From Chloroflexota bacterium (GTDB lineage Bacteria; Chloroflexota; Dormibacteria; Dormibacterales; Dormibacteraceae), in NCBI GenBank assembly GCA_003446775.1, contig DMCH01000103.1, positions 1 to 27,752 of the forward strand: 27,752 bases of DNA. Reading direction: 5' to 3'. Below, in pieces: positions 14,929-22,445 of the stretch. The notes beneath the pieces were generated by a model. That model made no database searches. It was not told where the DNA came from and worked only from the letters and a program-made list of their open reading frames with translations. The translations under genes and the position numbers were made by a program. Position 1 is the stretch's first letter. Each line of letters starts with the position of its first letter.

Positions 14929-16673
14929 GCGGCTTCACCGCACCGCACTGCGGCTCTCTGCGAGCGTCCGACGTCGGGCGGGAGCTCGAGCTTTACGGAT
15001 GGGTCGCGCGCCGGCGTGACCACGGCGGCCTGATCTTCATCGACCTTCGCGATCGGTGGGGCGCTGTGCAAGTCGTGTTCAAATCAGCTGAAACGCGTGC
15101 CGTTGCCGCGGACCTTCGGCTGGAGTTTGTCGTCCGAATCACGGGCATGGTGTCGCGCCGGCCCGCCGGCTCTGAAAACCCCGCGATGCCGACCGGTGAG
15201 ATCGAGGTCGAGGCATCCGAGCTCGTGATCATCACTCGCGCGAAGACTCCTCCGTTTCCGATCGAAGACGACACGACGGCCGATGAGAGTATTCGACTCA
15301 AGTACCGATATCTCGACCTGAGGCGGCCGCGCATGCAGCGCATCCTCGAGCTGCGCCACCGCGTGAACAAGATCATCCACACCTACATGGACGAGCACGA
15401 GTTCATCGAGGTCGAAACGCCGCTGCTTGTGAAGGGAACACCCGAAGGTGCGCGCGACTTTATCGTCCCATCGCGCCTGCACATCGGCGAGTTCTTCGCG
15501 TTACCCCAATCACCGCAGCAGCTGAAGCAGCTCTTGATGGTCAGCGGCCTTGGGCGTTACTACCAGATCGCTCGCTGCCTGCGCGACGAGGACCTGCGCG
15601 CGGATCGAGCGCTCGAGTTCACGCAGCTCGACCTCGAGATGTCTTTCTGCGATGAGGAAGACATCTTCACGCTCATCGAAGGCTTGTGGGCTCGGATCTG
15701 GAAGGAGATCCTCGACGTCGACCTGGTCGTCCCATTTCCGCGCCTGGACATGAAGGAAACGCTGCTCCGATACGGCACCGACAAACCCGACCTGCGTTAC
15801 GAGCTCGAGATCGCGGACCTCGGCGAGGTGCTCGCGCAGACGGAGGCTCAGGTCTTCAAGACGGTGCTCGCAGAGGGAGGCGTCGTCCGCGGATTTGCCG
15901 TACCTGGCGGCAAGGACATGACGCGCCGGGAGCTGGACGATCTCTCGACGATCGCCAAGGGCGCCGGCGCCAAAGGCCTCGCGTGGCTGCCCGGTCCCCT
16001 GGACAAGTTCGTCTCCGCATCGGAGATGGAGGGCATCAAGCGCGCGACCGCGGCTGGACCCGATGACCTCGTGCTGATCGTCGCCGACAAGCGACGCCGG
16101 GCCGAGAAGGTGCTGGGCCTGATCCGGCAGCAGGTGGCGCGAAACCGCAAATTGATCCGAGCCAACGAGTGGCGCTTCCTGTGGGTCTATCCCATGTACC
16201 TGTTCGAGGAGGATGACGAAGGCAAGTTGACATACGGCCACCACCCGTTCACCTCACCGATGGAAGAGGACCTGGCTTTCATCGACGAGGTGCCGTACGA
16301 CGTTCGTGCCCACGCGTACGACATCGTGTGCAACGGCTACGAGCTGGGCGGAGGAAGCATTCGCATTCACGACCGCGCGCTGCAGGAAAAGGTCTTCGAG
16401 ATCCTCGGCCACTCGCGCGATTCGATTCGCGAGCGATTCGGTCACCTGCTGGATGCATTCGAGTACGGCGTGCCGCCTCATGGCGGCATCGCTCCAGGAA
16501 TCGATCGCATCGTGATGATGCTTGCCGGCACCGAGAACATCCGCGACGTCATCGCATTTCCGAAGACCCAGAGCCACCAGGACCTGATGCTGGGCGCGCC
16601 GAGCCCGGTCGACCAGGCGCAGCTCGAAGAGCTGCACATCAAGGTGGTACCTCCGCAGAAAACGGACCGGTAA
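14925..16673 (+). CDS. aspS: Aspartyl-tRNA synthetase, probably the non-discriminating Asp/Asn type
   Basis: 582 residues, bacterial-type AspRS: N-terminal OB-fold anticodon domain (LELYGWVARRRDHGGLIFIDLRDR), class II motif 1 (FIEVETPLLVKGTPEGARDFIVPSR), FALPQSPQQLKQLLMVSG, motif 2 (YQIARCLRDEDLRADRALEFTQLDLEMSF), the GAD insertion domain and motif 3 (GIAPGIDRIVMMLAG), ending in FPKTQSHQDLMLGAPSPV. His33 in RRDHGG matches the residue associated with non-discriminating AspRS, where discriminating E. coli enzyme has Leu; such enzymes also charge tRNA-Asn and need the GatCAB amidotransferase. ATG 14925 overlaps the hisS stop. Confidence 0.96.
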   Translation: MSGFTAPHCGSLRASDVGRELELYGWVARRRDHGGLIFIDLRDRWGAVQVVFKSAETRAVAADLRLEFVVRITGMVSRRPAGSENPAMPTGEIEVEASELVIITRAKTPPFPIEDDTTADESIRLKYRYLDLRRPRMQRILELRHRVNKIIHTYMDEHEFIEVETPLLVKGTPEGARDFIVPSRLHIGEFFALPQSPQQLKQLLMVSGLGRYYQIARCLRDEDLRADRALEFTQLDLEMSFCDEEDIFTLIEGLWARIWKEILDVDLVVPFPRLDMKETLLRYGTDKPDLRYELEIADLGEVLAQTEAQVFKTVLAEGGVVRGFAVPGGKDMTRRELDDLSTIAKGAGAKGLAWLPGPLDKFVSASEMEGIKRATAAGPDDLVLIVADKRRRAEKVLGLIRQQVARNRKLIRANEWRFLWVYPMYLFEEDDEGKLTYGHHPFTSPMEEDLAFIDEVPYDVRAHAYDIVCNGYELGGGSIRIHDRALQEKVFEILGHSRDSIRERFGHLLDAFEYGVPPHGGIAPGIDRIVMMLAGTENIRDVIAFPKTQSHQDLMLGAPSPVDQAQLEELHIKVVPPQKTDR

Positions 16674-16676
16674 GAT

Positions 16677-16831
16677 GGCTTTGCTCCCGAAGGGGCGCGC
16701 GTACGTGCGCGTTGCCCAACAGACGATCGTTAGGGACCCCGGAGTCCGGATAGCCGACCAAATGCCCGCTAGAGGACCCCACGAAATCTTCGATTTCGCG
16801 GGGACCCCCCTAAGACGGGACTTGGAAAGCC
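16677..16831 (+). ncRNA. Candidate structured RNA between aspS and a small membrane protein gene
   Basis: A nested set of helices can be drawn: GGCTTT (16677-16682) with AAAGCC (16826-16831), TCCCG (16685-16689) with CGGGA (16816-16820), TTAGGG (16730-16735) with CCCTAA (16808-16813), and the apical palindrome B (16777-16803), plus a side hairpin CGCGC/GCGCG (16696-16711). CTTGG/CCAAG (16821-16834) would compete with the closing helix. TAAGAT at 16671-16676 could be a -10 box. No known riboswitch, 6S, SRP or tmRNA consensus was recognised; the short outer helices may be chance in GC-rich sequence. Confidence 0.3.
16769..16813 (-). repeat. Palindromic element B, downstream of aspS
   Basis: CCCC-A-CGAAATC (16777-16788) and GATTTCG-C-GGGG (16792-16803) form a 7+4 bp stem with one mismatch. 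Read on the minus strand it shares TCCCCGCGAANTC, a GAA triloop, GANTTCGTGGGGT and the outer CTCTA with element A. The inner base pair differs on both arms (C/G in A, A/T in B), a compensatory change that keeps the stem. Confidence 0.72.
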
Positions 16832-16894
16832 AAGGCAGGGGACCCACCTGAGCTCGCTCAGGACAACCCACCGCCGCGTCCCGGAGGGAGCCTT

Positions 16895-17218
16895 TTGGAC
16901 CAGCTGCTGAAGCTGGTGCCGCCCGGCCTCGTGGTGGCGGTGCTTGGGGTGCTGATCCTCTCCCAGCTCTTCTACGCATTCCTGCGCTACCGCCGCCGGG
17001 CCTACCTCCCGATCCTGGTGATGACGGCCGCCGGCTTTGGGCTGGGCCAGCTTTGGGACTACCTCGGGCTCCCGTCGATCCGCATGGGCCAGGTCGCTGT
17101 TGTGCCTGCCGTCGTCTTCGCGCTGCTGCTCCAGCCGCTCGCCCGTTTCCTGCCCCGCCCTCAGCGCCGGCCCAAAGAACCTGCGGCGCCGGCCGCCCCG
17201 GGGCAGCCGCGCACTTAA
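16895..17218 (+). CDS. Small membrane protein of unknown function
   Basis: 107 residues from TTG 16895, supported by GGAGGGAG seven bases upstream. Hydrophobic segments at about residues 8-28 (VPPGLVVAVLGVLILSQLFYA), 37-52 (YLPILVMTAAGFGLGQ) and 67-84 (VAVVPAVVFALLLQPLAR) suggest three helices; the C-terminal tail is Pro/Arg/Ala-rich. No family recognised. It follows the structured aspS-downstream region by about 60 bases and is probably expressed separately from the sigma operon, from which a strong hairpin divides it. Confidence 0.65.
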   Translation: MDQLLKLVPPGLVVAVLGVLILSQLFYAFLRYRRRAYLPILVMTAAGFGLGQLWDYLGLPSIRMGQVAVVPAVVFALLLQPLARFLPRPQRRPKEPAAPAAPGQPRT

Positions 17219-17353
17219 AAGGTGGCCAGTAGGCCGGATTCTCCGGCCGTCCCTAGCGTGGTGAGGCACCGCCCGGCGTTGCAGCTCGTAAACAAATTCG
17301 GAAATCCGAACCTCTCCGGAAGTAGAGCAGCCGCGCGCGAAGCGCCCGGCGAG

Positions 17354-17380
17354 GAGACGGAACCGGCCGGGTTCCGTCTC
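17354..17380. terminator. Perfect 11-bp hairpin upstream of the sigma operon
   Basis: GAGACGGAACC (17354-17364) and GGTTCCGTCTC (17370-17380) pair perfectly around GGCCG. The following ATATACCCTTGCGTTTGTTT is only partly T-rich, so it is a terminator-like hairpin rather than a textbook one. It would close the transcript of the small membrane protein before the sigma-B-type promoter. The preceding 17219-17353 holds other short hairpins (GGCCGGA/TCCGGCC at 17232-17248 and a GGAA-tetraloop stem near 17320-17337) without a recognisable RNA family. Confidence 0.5.
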
Positions 17381-17396
17381 ATATACCCTTGCGTTT

Positions 17397-17422
17397 GTTT
17401 GCCGTCCGGGCCTAGAGGGTAT
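17397..17422 (+). promoter_or_regulatory. Sigma-B/SigF-type promoter of the general-stress operon
   Basis: GTTTGC (17397-17402), a 14-base spacer and GGGTAT (17417-17422) match the SigB/SigF-family consensus GTTT-N(12-16)-GGGTAT. The expected transcription start is about 17429-17430. It precedes the operon that ends in a SigB/SigF-family sigma gene, so it implies positive autoregulation. An alternative -35 (GTTTGT at 17393) would give an 18-base spacer and is less likely. Confidence 0.72.
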
Positions 17423-17441
17423 TCAGCACTTGCAGAACTTC

Positions 17442-17747
17442 ATGTGGTTGGCGTTCGGGATCGCTGCCCTCGTGGTGGCGCTGGCCCTGGCCGCCTTGCT
17501 GTTGCGGCTGCGCAGAACCCTGGGTGCTGTCGAAGAACTGCTGGAGACGACCAACGAGGAGATGAAAGAGACGCTGCCAGAAGTTCGCCAGACGATCGGC
17601 AACGTCAATGACATCACGGCCGGCGTGAACATCGGGCTCCGGACCGCTGGTGGCGGCGCGGCTGCGGTCGGTCGCGGCATCAAAGCCGGCGTCCACGGTG
17701 TCAGGGTGGCGGGCAGTAGCTTATTTCGACACGTATTAGGAGGTTAG
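17442..17747 (+). CDS. DUF948 (YtxG-like) general-stress membrane protein
   Basis: 101 residues from ATG 17442: an N-terminal membrane helix (LAFGIAALVVALALAALLL) followed by a helical, coiled-coil-prone region (LRRTLGAVEELLETTNEEMKETLPEVRQTIGNVNDITAGVN) as in DUF948 proteins. A TTG at 17430 is in frame, but it coincides with the predicted transcription start of the sigma-B-type promoter and its apparent GAGGG ribosome site is part of the -10 box. ATG 17442 is therefore preferred. In Bacillus subtilis ytxG and ytxH are stress-induced neighbours, as here. The molecular function is unknown. Confidence 0.8.
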   Translation: MWLAFGIAALVVALALAALLLRLRRTLGAVEELLETTNEEMKETLPEVRQTIGNVNDITAGVNIGLRTAGGGAAAVGRGIKAGVHGVRVAGSSLFRHVLGG

Positions 17748-17749
17748 CT

Positions 17750-18085
17750 GTGGCCGATGAGAGCAATGGCGGCGGCGGCGGTTTCGGTTGGTTCATCCTG
17801 GGCGGGCTGATCGGTCTCGTGGCCGGGGCGTACATCGCTTCGGGTCCAGGCCGAAGCCAGGTCGACAGCTTCAAGAGCAAGACCATTGAGCTGTCGGGCA
17901 GCGAGCCGGTACAGAAAGCCAGGGAGGCTGCGCAGAGGGCGCGCGACATGGTCACCGACCCCGACCACCCGGTCGGCAAGGCGATCCAGGACGGGGTCGC
18001 GGCCGCGAAGCGAAAGCGCGAGGAGCTGGAGTCGGCGGCCGCGCGCAAGATGCGGCAGACCAACGGCGAGGAAGGCGAGTCGTAA
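17750..18085 (+). CDS. YtxH-like general-stress protein
   Basis: 111 residues from GTG 17750, with a near-perfect AGGAGG (17739-17744 region) overlapping the previous stop. A Gly-rich start is followed by a Gly-containing membrane helix (GWFILGGLIGLVAGAYIASGPG), then a Lys/Arg/Glu/Ala-rich helical tail (PVQKAREAAQRARDMV, AAKRKREELESAAARKM) typical of YtxH. The strong ribosome site suggests it is among the better translated genes of the operon. Function unknown; the family is linked to stress responses. Confidence 0.8.
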   Translation: MADESNGGGGGFGWFILGGLIGLVAGAYIASGPGRSQVDSFKSKTIELSGSEPVQKAREAAQRARDMVTDPDHPVGKAIQDGVAAAKRKREELESAAARKMRQTNGEEGES

Positions 18086-18089
18086 CTAA

Positions 18090-18512
18090 ATGAAGCGCGA
18101 TCTCGCGGAGCTGAAGATCCCAGCGTCGGCGGCCTTCATTCCCGTCGCCAAGCGGGTGGCATCGACGCTGGGGGGCCAGCTGGGGCTGAGCCTCGTTGAC
18201 CTCGACGAGCTTTCGATCGCGCTCACGCAGGCATGCGACAGCGCGATCGCGGCCGCGGCCAACCTCGACGGCCCGGCCGACCTCAAGCTGAACTACTTCG
18301 CGACCAATCGCGCCCTGGTCGTGGACGTCGACCTCGTCTCGAGCGAGGGTCACCTCAAGGCCGCCGTGGCGGGGCCGGATCCAGAAGCCGAAGCTGAGCT
18401 CCAGCGGCTCGCCTACGAGATGATCCGCTGCTTCGTGGACGACTTCCGGCCGGAGGTCGAACCCCGAACGGGACACGTCCGCTTCCGGATGGTCAAGTAC
18501 CTGGCGTCCTGA
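18090..18512 (+). CDS. RsbW/SpoIIAB-like anti-sigma factor with degenerate ATP-binding motifs
   Basis: 140 residues that line up along their whole length with RsbW, including the MKxxAxxKIPAxxxFIPVAKRVAS start and the C-terminal VRFRMVKYLAS strand. The N-box region LDELSIALTQACDSAIAAA has Gln47 and Ser51 where RsbW has catalytic Glu and metal-binding Asn. The G1 region reads VVDVDLVSSEGHL with no DxGxG, and the G2 glycines are absent. It therefore probably binds the sigma factor without kinase activity. It starts 4 bases after the ytxH stop and lies 19 bases before the sigma gene, the classic anti-sigma/sigma pair. Confidence 0.8.
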   Translation: MKRDLAELKIPASAAFIPVAKRVASTLGGQLGLSLVDLDELSIALTQACDSAIAAAANLDGPADLKLNYFATNRALVVDVDLVSSEGHLKAAVAGPDPEAEAELQRLAYEMIRCFVDDFRPEVEPRTGHVRFRMVKYLAS

Positions 18513-18531
18513 CCGGCCCAAACTAGACGTA

Positions 18532-19311
18532 TTGGCTGCCAAGCCGCGGCCGTCCCGCGAGGAGCTGCGGGCGCTCCACCGTCGCTACAAAGAGACCGCG
18601 GATCCCGCAGAGCGCGATCGCATTCGCGCGCAACTGGTTGACGCCTATCGCGACTTCGTCTACTTCCTGGCGCGCAAGTTCCAGAACCGCGGCGAGCCGC
18701 TGGACGACATCGTGCAGGTCGGCTACCTCGGGCTGATCAAAGCCATCGAGCGCTTCGATCCCGACCTGGGTTACGAGTTCACGACGTTCGCCACCCTGAC
18801 CGTGGCGGGCGAGATCAAGCGGCACTTTCGGGACAAGGGCACGGCCATCCGCTTTCCACGTCGCCTGCAAGAGCTCCATACGTCGGTCGTTCGGGTCAAC
18901 GAGCAGATGAAGAACGAGCTCGGCCGCGAGCCGACGGTCGGGGAGCTAGCGGAGCGGCTCGGGGTGACACCCGACGATGTGACAGAGGCAATCGAGATCG
19001 GGCCGGCCTACGTGCCGCTCTCTCTCGACCAACCTATCGGCTCGAGCGACGGCCAGGATGCGCGCTCCATCGCCGACCAGATCGGCACCGTCGACCCCGA
19101 GCTCGACCGCGTCGAGATGCGCGATGTCTTGAATCGCGCCATGGAGCACCTCACTCCACGCGAGCGCGCGATCATGGCCATGCGGTTCTACGAGCAGATG
19201 TCGCAGTCGGAGATCGCGCGCCGGCTGGGGATCAGCCAGATGCACGTGTCGCGTTTGCAGCGGGCCGCCCTCGAGCAGCTGCGCAAATACGTGCCGCAAG
19301 AAAGCGCTTAA
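18532..19311 (+). CDS. Sigma-70 family factor of the SigB/SigF/SigG group
   Basis: 259 residues from TTG 18532 (weak ribosome site; no better start before the conserved region). Region 2: ARKFQNRGEPLDDIVQVGYLGLIKAIERFDPDLGYEFTTFATLTVAGEIKRHFRDKG; region 3: ELGREPTVGELAERLGVTPDDVTEAI; region 4: LTPRERAIMAMRFYEQMSQSEIARRLGISQMHVSRLQRAALEQLR with a clear helix-turn-helix. No region 1.1. Group 3 sigma factors direct general-stress or sporulation regulons. The matching promoter upstream of its own operon and the adjacent RsbW-like gene support a general-stress role. pdxH follows with no gap. Confidence 0.93.
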   Translation: MAAKPRPSREELRALHRRYKETADPAERDRIRAQLVDAYRDFVYFLARKFQNRGEPLDDIVQVGYLGLIKAIERFDPDLGYEFTTFATLTVAGEIKRHFRDKGTAIRFPRRLQELHTSVVRVNEQMKNELGREPTVGELAERLGVTPDDVTEAIEIGPAYVPLSLDQPIGSSDGQDARSIADQIGTVDPELDRVEMRDVLNRAMEHLTPRERAIMAMRFYEQMSQSEIARRLGISQMHVSRLQRAALEQLRKYVPQESA

Positions 19312-19911
19312 GTGCCCCTGATCGAGTCGCGGGCGCCGGCCGACCCGCTGGGGCTGTTCCAGCGCTGGTATCGGGAAGCGGAGCGGAACGGCGTGCCGCA
19401 GCCGGATGCGATCGCCCTGGCCACGGCGGATTCGCGCGGCGCTCCGTCCGCGCGAATGGTGTTGTTCAAAGGGATAGAGAAGGAGAGGTTTCTTTTCTAC
19501 TCGAATTACGAAAGCCGCAAGGGCCGCGACCTCGCGTCCAACCGCCGGGCCGCGCTCGTCTTCTACTGGTCCGCCACGGGCCACCAGGTGAGAGTGTCCG
19601 GTCGGGTCAGCCGGTTGCCACGAGCCGCCTCGGCCGCGTACTTTCACTCGCGCCCGCGTGGCGCGCAGCTATCCGCGCTGGCGTCGCGGCAAAGCCGCGT
19701 AGTCGCCTCGCGCGCCGTCCTGGAGAAGGCGGTCGCCGAGCTCGATCGGCGGTATCCGAAAACGGTGCCGCTGCCCCCGGATTGGGGTGGTTATGCCCTG
19801 CGGCCCGACTGGATCGAGTTCTGGGAGCACCGCGCCGATCGCCTCCACGACCGCCTTCGCTACGTCCGGAAGCGTGGGGGTGGTTGGCGATTGGAGCGCC
19901 TCTCACCGTAA
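19312..19911 (+). CDS. pdxH: Pyridoxamine/pyridoxine 5'-phosphate oxidase
   Basis: 199 residues, full-length PdxH: FMN-binding N-terminal part (ALATADSRGAPSARMVLFKGIEKERFLFYSNYESRKGRDLASNRRAALVFYW), the QVRVSGRVSRLP strand, the YFHSRPRGAQLSALASRQS substrate loop and the C-terminal WGGYALRPDWIEFW...RLHDRLRY signature. It oxidises pyridoxamine or pyridoxine phosphate to pyridoxal phosphate using FMN and oxygen. GTG 19312 directly abuts the sigma TAA stop, so it is co-transcribed with the stress operon. alaS follows closely. Confidence 0.95.
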   Translation: MPLIESRAPADPLGLFQRWYREAERNGVPQPDAIALATADSRGAPSARMVLFKGIEKERFLFYSNYESRKGRDLASNRRAALVFYWSATGHQVRVSGRVSRLPRAASAAYFHSRPRGAQLSALASRQSRVVASRAVLEKAVAELDRRYPKTVPLPPDWGGYALRPDWIEFWEHRADRLHDRLRYVRKRGGGWRLERLSP

Positions 19912-19925
19912 GCTAGGTGCGCCCC

Positions 19926-22445
19926 GTGACCGGGAACGAGATCCGCACACGTTTTCTAGAGCATTTCGCGAGTCGGGAGCATCTGGTCCTCCCCAGCGCG
20001 CCGCTGGTGCCGCGAGGAGACCCGAGCACGCTCTTCATCTCGGCCGGAATGCAGCCGCTTCAGCCCTACTACCTGGGCTTGAGCAAGCCGCCCGCGCCCC
20101 GGCTCGCCACCGTCCAGAAATGCTTTCGCGCTGTCGACATCGACGAGGTCGGCGACCGGACCCACACCACGATGTTCGAGATGATGGGCAACTTCGCGCC
20201 CACAGGCGCGTACTTCAAGGAAACGGCGATTCCGCTCGCCTGGGAGCTCGTCCACGAGAAGTTCAAGCTGCCCGTCAACCGGCTGCGTGTCACGGTCCAT
20301 CCCACCGACGCCGAAGCCCTACAGCTCTGGACCGAAAAGATCGGGATCCCTGCGGACCGCATCCACCAGATGGAGAGCAACTGGTGGGGTCTCGGTCGCG
20401 GGCCATGCGGGCCCGACTCGGAGATCTTCTACGACCTGGGACGCGAGGTCGGCTGCGGTCTGCCCGATTGTTGGCCCGATCATTGCGACCGCTACCTGGA
20501 GATCTGGAACCTCGTGTTTCCGCAGTTCGACCAGCAAGAGGATGGAACGCTGGTTCCGCTCCCGAGGCCTGCGATTGACACCGGCAGCGGTCTCGAGCGC
20601 ACTGCGGCCGCCCTGCAAGGAGTGCAGGACGTTTTCACCACGGATCTCTACGCCCCGATCATCGGCTTTGTCCGTGAGCACAGCGCCAGAGACGAACTGC
20701 GCTCCGAACGAATTGTGACGGACCACCTTCGGGCCATGACCTTCATCATCGGCGACGGTGTCGTACCGTCGAATGAAGGGCGCGGCTACGTGCTGCGACG
20801 AGTGATTCGCCGGGCGCTGGTGCATGCTCGCAAGCTCGAGATGAAACGGCCGCTCGCCGACGCGGTCGCCATCACTACCGGCCTCTTCGGGGAGCCCTAT
20901 CCCGAGTTGAAGCAACAGACGGCGGCCATTGCCGAGGTCATCCGCGGCGAGTCGGAGAGATTCCAGAAGACCCTTGAGCAGGGCATGGAGCAGTTCGAGA
21001 AGGTTGCGTCACGCGGCTCGAAGATCGTCTCTGGCGCCGACGCCTTCCGCCTTCACGACACCTTCGGTTTTCCGTTCGAGTTGACGCGGGAGCTCGCCCG
21101 CGACCGTGGCCTCGACATTGACGAGGAAGGATTCAAGAGCGAAATGGCAGCACAGCGCGAGCGCTCGCGTCGCGCCATGCCGCATCAATGGGCGCTGGTG
21201 AAGGACCTCCCGAAGTCCGAGTTCACCGGTTACACAGAGCTCACGACCGAGAGCAAAGTCGTGGGCATCAGGAAGGGCGGAGGGCCGGCAGATGTTGCGT
21301 CCGAAGGCGAGGCGATCGAAGTCTTCTTGGATCGCACACCTTTCTACGCTGAGTCGGGTGGGCAGGTTGGCGACACTGGCACCATCACGACCGAGAGCGG
21401 CCGTCTGCGCGTGGAAGACACGCAGAAGCCGGCCGACGGTGTGATCGCCCACCTGGGCGCGGTCGTCACGGGCGAGCTCAGAGTCGGCGAGGCCGCGACC
21501 GCGGCCGTCGACGCCCCGCGGCGCCGGCAGATTGCGCGCCATCACTCCGCGACCCATCTGCTGCACAAGGCGCTCCGCGAGGTGCTTGGTGATCATGTTC
21601 AGCAGAAGGGGTCATGGGTCGGGCCGGAGCACACCACGTTCGACATCCCGTTGAACCGGGCGATCACCGACAAGGAGCTAGAGCGTGTGAACCGGCGCGT
21701 GATGGAGAAGGTTCGTGAGGCGCTGCCGTTCCACGAGAGCCACAAGCCATACAAGGACGCGGTGGCGCAGGGCGCCATGCACCTCTTCGACGAGAAGTAC
21801 GGCGACGTCGTCCGCGTCGTGTGCTTCGGCGACTGGACGTGCGAGCTGTGTGGCGGCACACACGTTGCGAGCACGGCGGACATCGGGCCGGCGGTCATCG
21901 TGTCCGAGTCGAGCATCGGCTCTGGCCTGCGCCGCATCGACATGGTCGTCGGCGAGGCCGCGGACGATCTCATCTGGCGCGAGCGCAGGCTGCTGTCAGA
22001 GCTCGCGCGCTCCTTCAACACCGGCCCCGAGCACCTGCCTGAGCGGGTGGAATCGCTGCGCGGCCAGCTCAAGGACGCAGAGCGGAGGTTGAAAGCCCTC
22101 TCCGAGCAGCTGCGCTCGGCCAGGGTCAAAGGCCAGGGTGGCAACGGCCTTGTCATCAAGAAGGGCAAAGTACCGTTCGTGACCGAGACCGTCGAGGCCT
22201 CCACGCCGGACGAGCTGGCCGCGTATGCCGACCGTTACCTCGAGATGGTGGAATCCGGCGTCGTAACCGTTGTGGCGGGCGATCAGTTTGTGATCAAGGT
22301 GTCCAAGGACCTGACGCCTGAATACAATGCTGCCCGCCTGGCGTCTCTGCTGGGCAAGGGCGGCGGCCAGGCGCATCTCGCACGCGGCAAGCTCGACGTC
22401 CCGGCAGCCGAGGCGTTCGAACGCCTCGAACGGGAGCTGAGTTGA
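19926..22445 (+). CDS. alaS: Alanyl-tRNA synthetase
   Basis: 839 residues from GTG 19926 (MTGNEIRTRFLEHFASREH is the conserved AlaRS start; GTG 19917 would add three residues). Class II core with FISAGMQPLQPYYLG, TTMFEMMGNF, NWWGLGRGPCGPDSEIFYD and LRRVIRRALVHA; the editing domain has HHSATHLL (from about residue 539) and CGGTHVASTADIG (Cys642), keeping the zinc/editing residues that clear Ser- and Gly-tRNA-Ala. The C-terminal coiled coil and a compact C-Ala domain end in GGGQAHLARG. Slightly shorter than the E. coli enzyme. Its stop overlaps the TTG of the FtsA-like gene (TTGA). Confidence 0.97.
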   Translation: MTGNEIRTRFLEHFASREHLVLPSAPLVPRGDPSTLFISAGMQPLQPYYLGLSKPPAPRLATVQKCFRAVDIDEVGDRTHTTMFEMMGNFAPTGAYFKETAIPLAWELVHEKFKLPVNRLRVTVHPTDAEALQLWTEKIGIPADRIHQMESNWWGLGRGPCGPDSEIFYDLGREVGCGLPDCWPDHCDRYLEIWNLVFPQFDQQEDGTLVPLPRPAIDTGSGLERTAAALQGVQDVFTTDLYAPIIGFVREHSARDELRSERIVTDHLRAMTFIIGDGVVPSNEGRGYVLRRVIRRALVHARKLEMKRPLADAVAITTGLFGEPYPELKQQTAAIAEVIRGESERFQKTLEQGMEQFEKVASRGSKIVSGADAFRLHDTFGFPFELTRELARDRGLDIDEEGFKSEMAAQRERSRRAMPHQWALVKDLPKSEFTGYTELTTESKVVGIRKGGGPADVASEGEAIEVFLDRTPFYAESGGQVGDTGTITTESGRLRVEDTQKPADGVIAHLGAVVTGELRVGEAATAAVDAPRRRQIARHHSATHLLHKALREVLGDHVQQKGSWVGPEHTTFDIPLNRAITDKELERVNRRVMEKVREALPFHESHKPYKDAVAQGAMHLFDEKYGDVVRVVCFGDWTCELCGGTHVASTADIGPAVIVSESSIGSGLRRIDMVVGEAADDLIWRERRLLSELARSFNTGPEHLPERVESLRGQLKDAERRLKALSEQLRSARVKGQGGNGLVIKKGKVPFVTETVEASTPDELAAYADRYLEMVESGVVTVVAGDQFVIKVSKDLTPEYNAARLASLLGKGGGQAHLARGKLDVPAAEAFERLERELS

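Noticed and set aside
17300..17345. Possible SRP RNA domain (CCGGAAG...AGCAGCC) upstream of the sigma operon
   Set aside because: The tetraloop stem is present but the conserved SRP internal loop GUCAGG opposite AGCAGC is not, and the flanks do not form an SRP arm.
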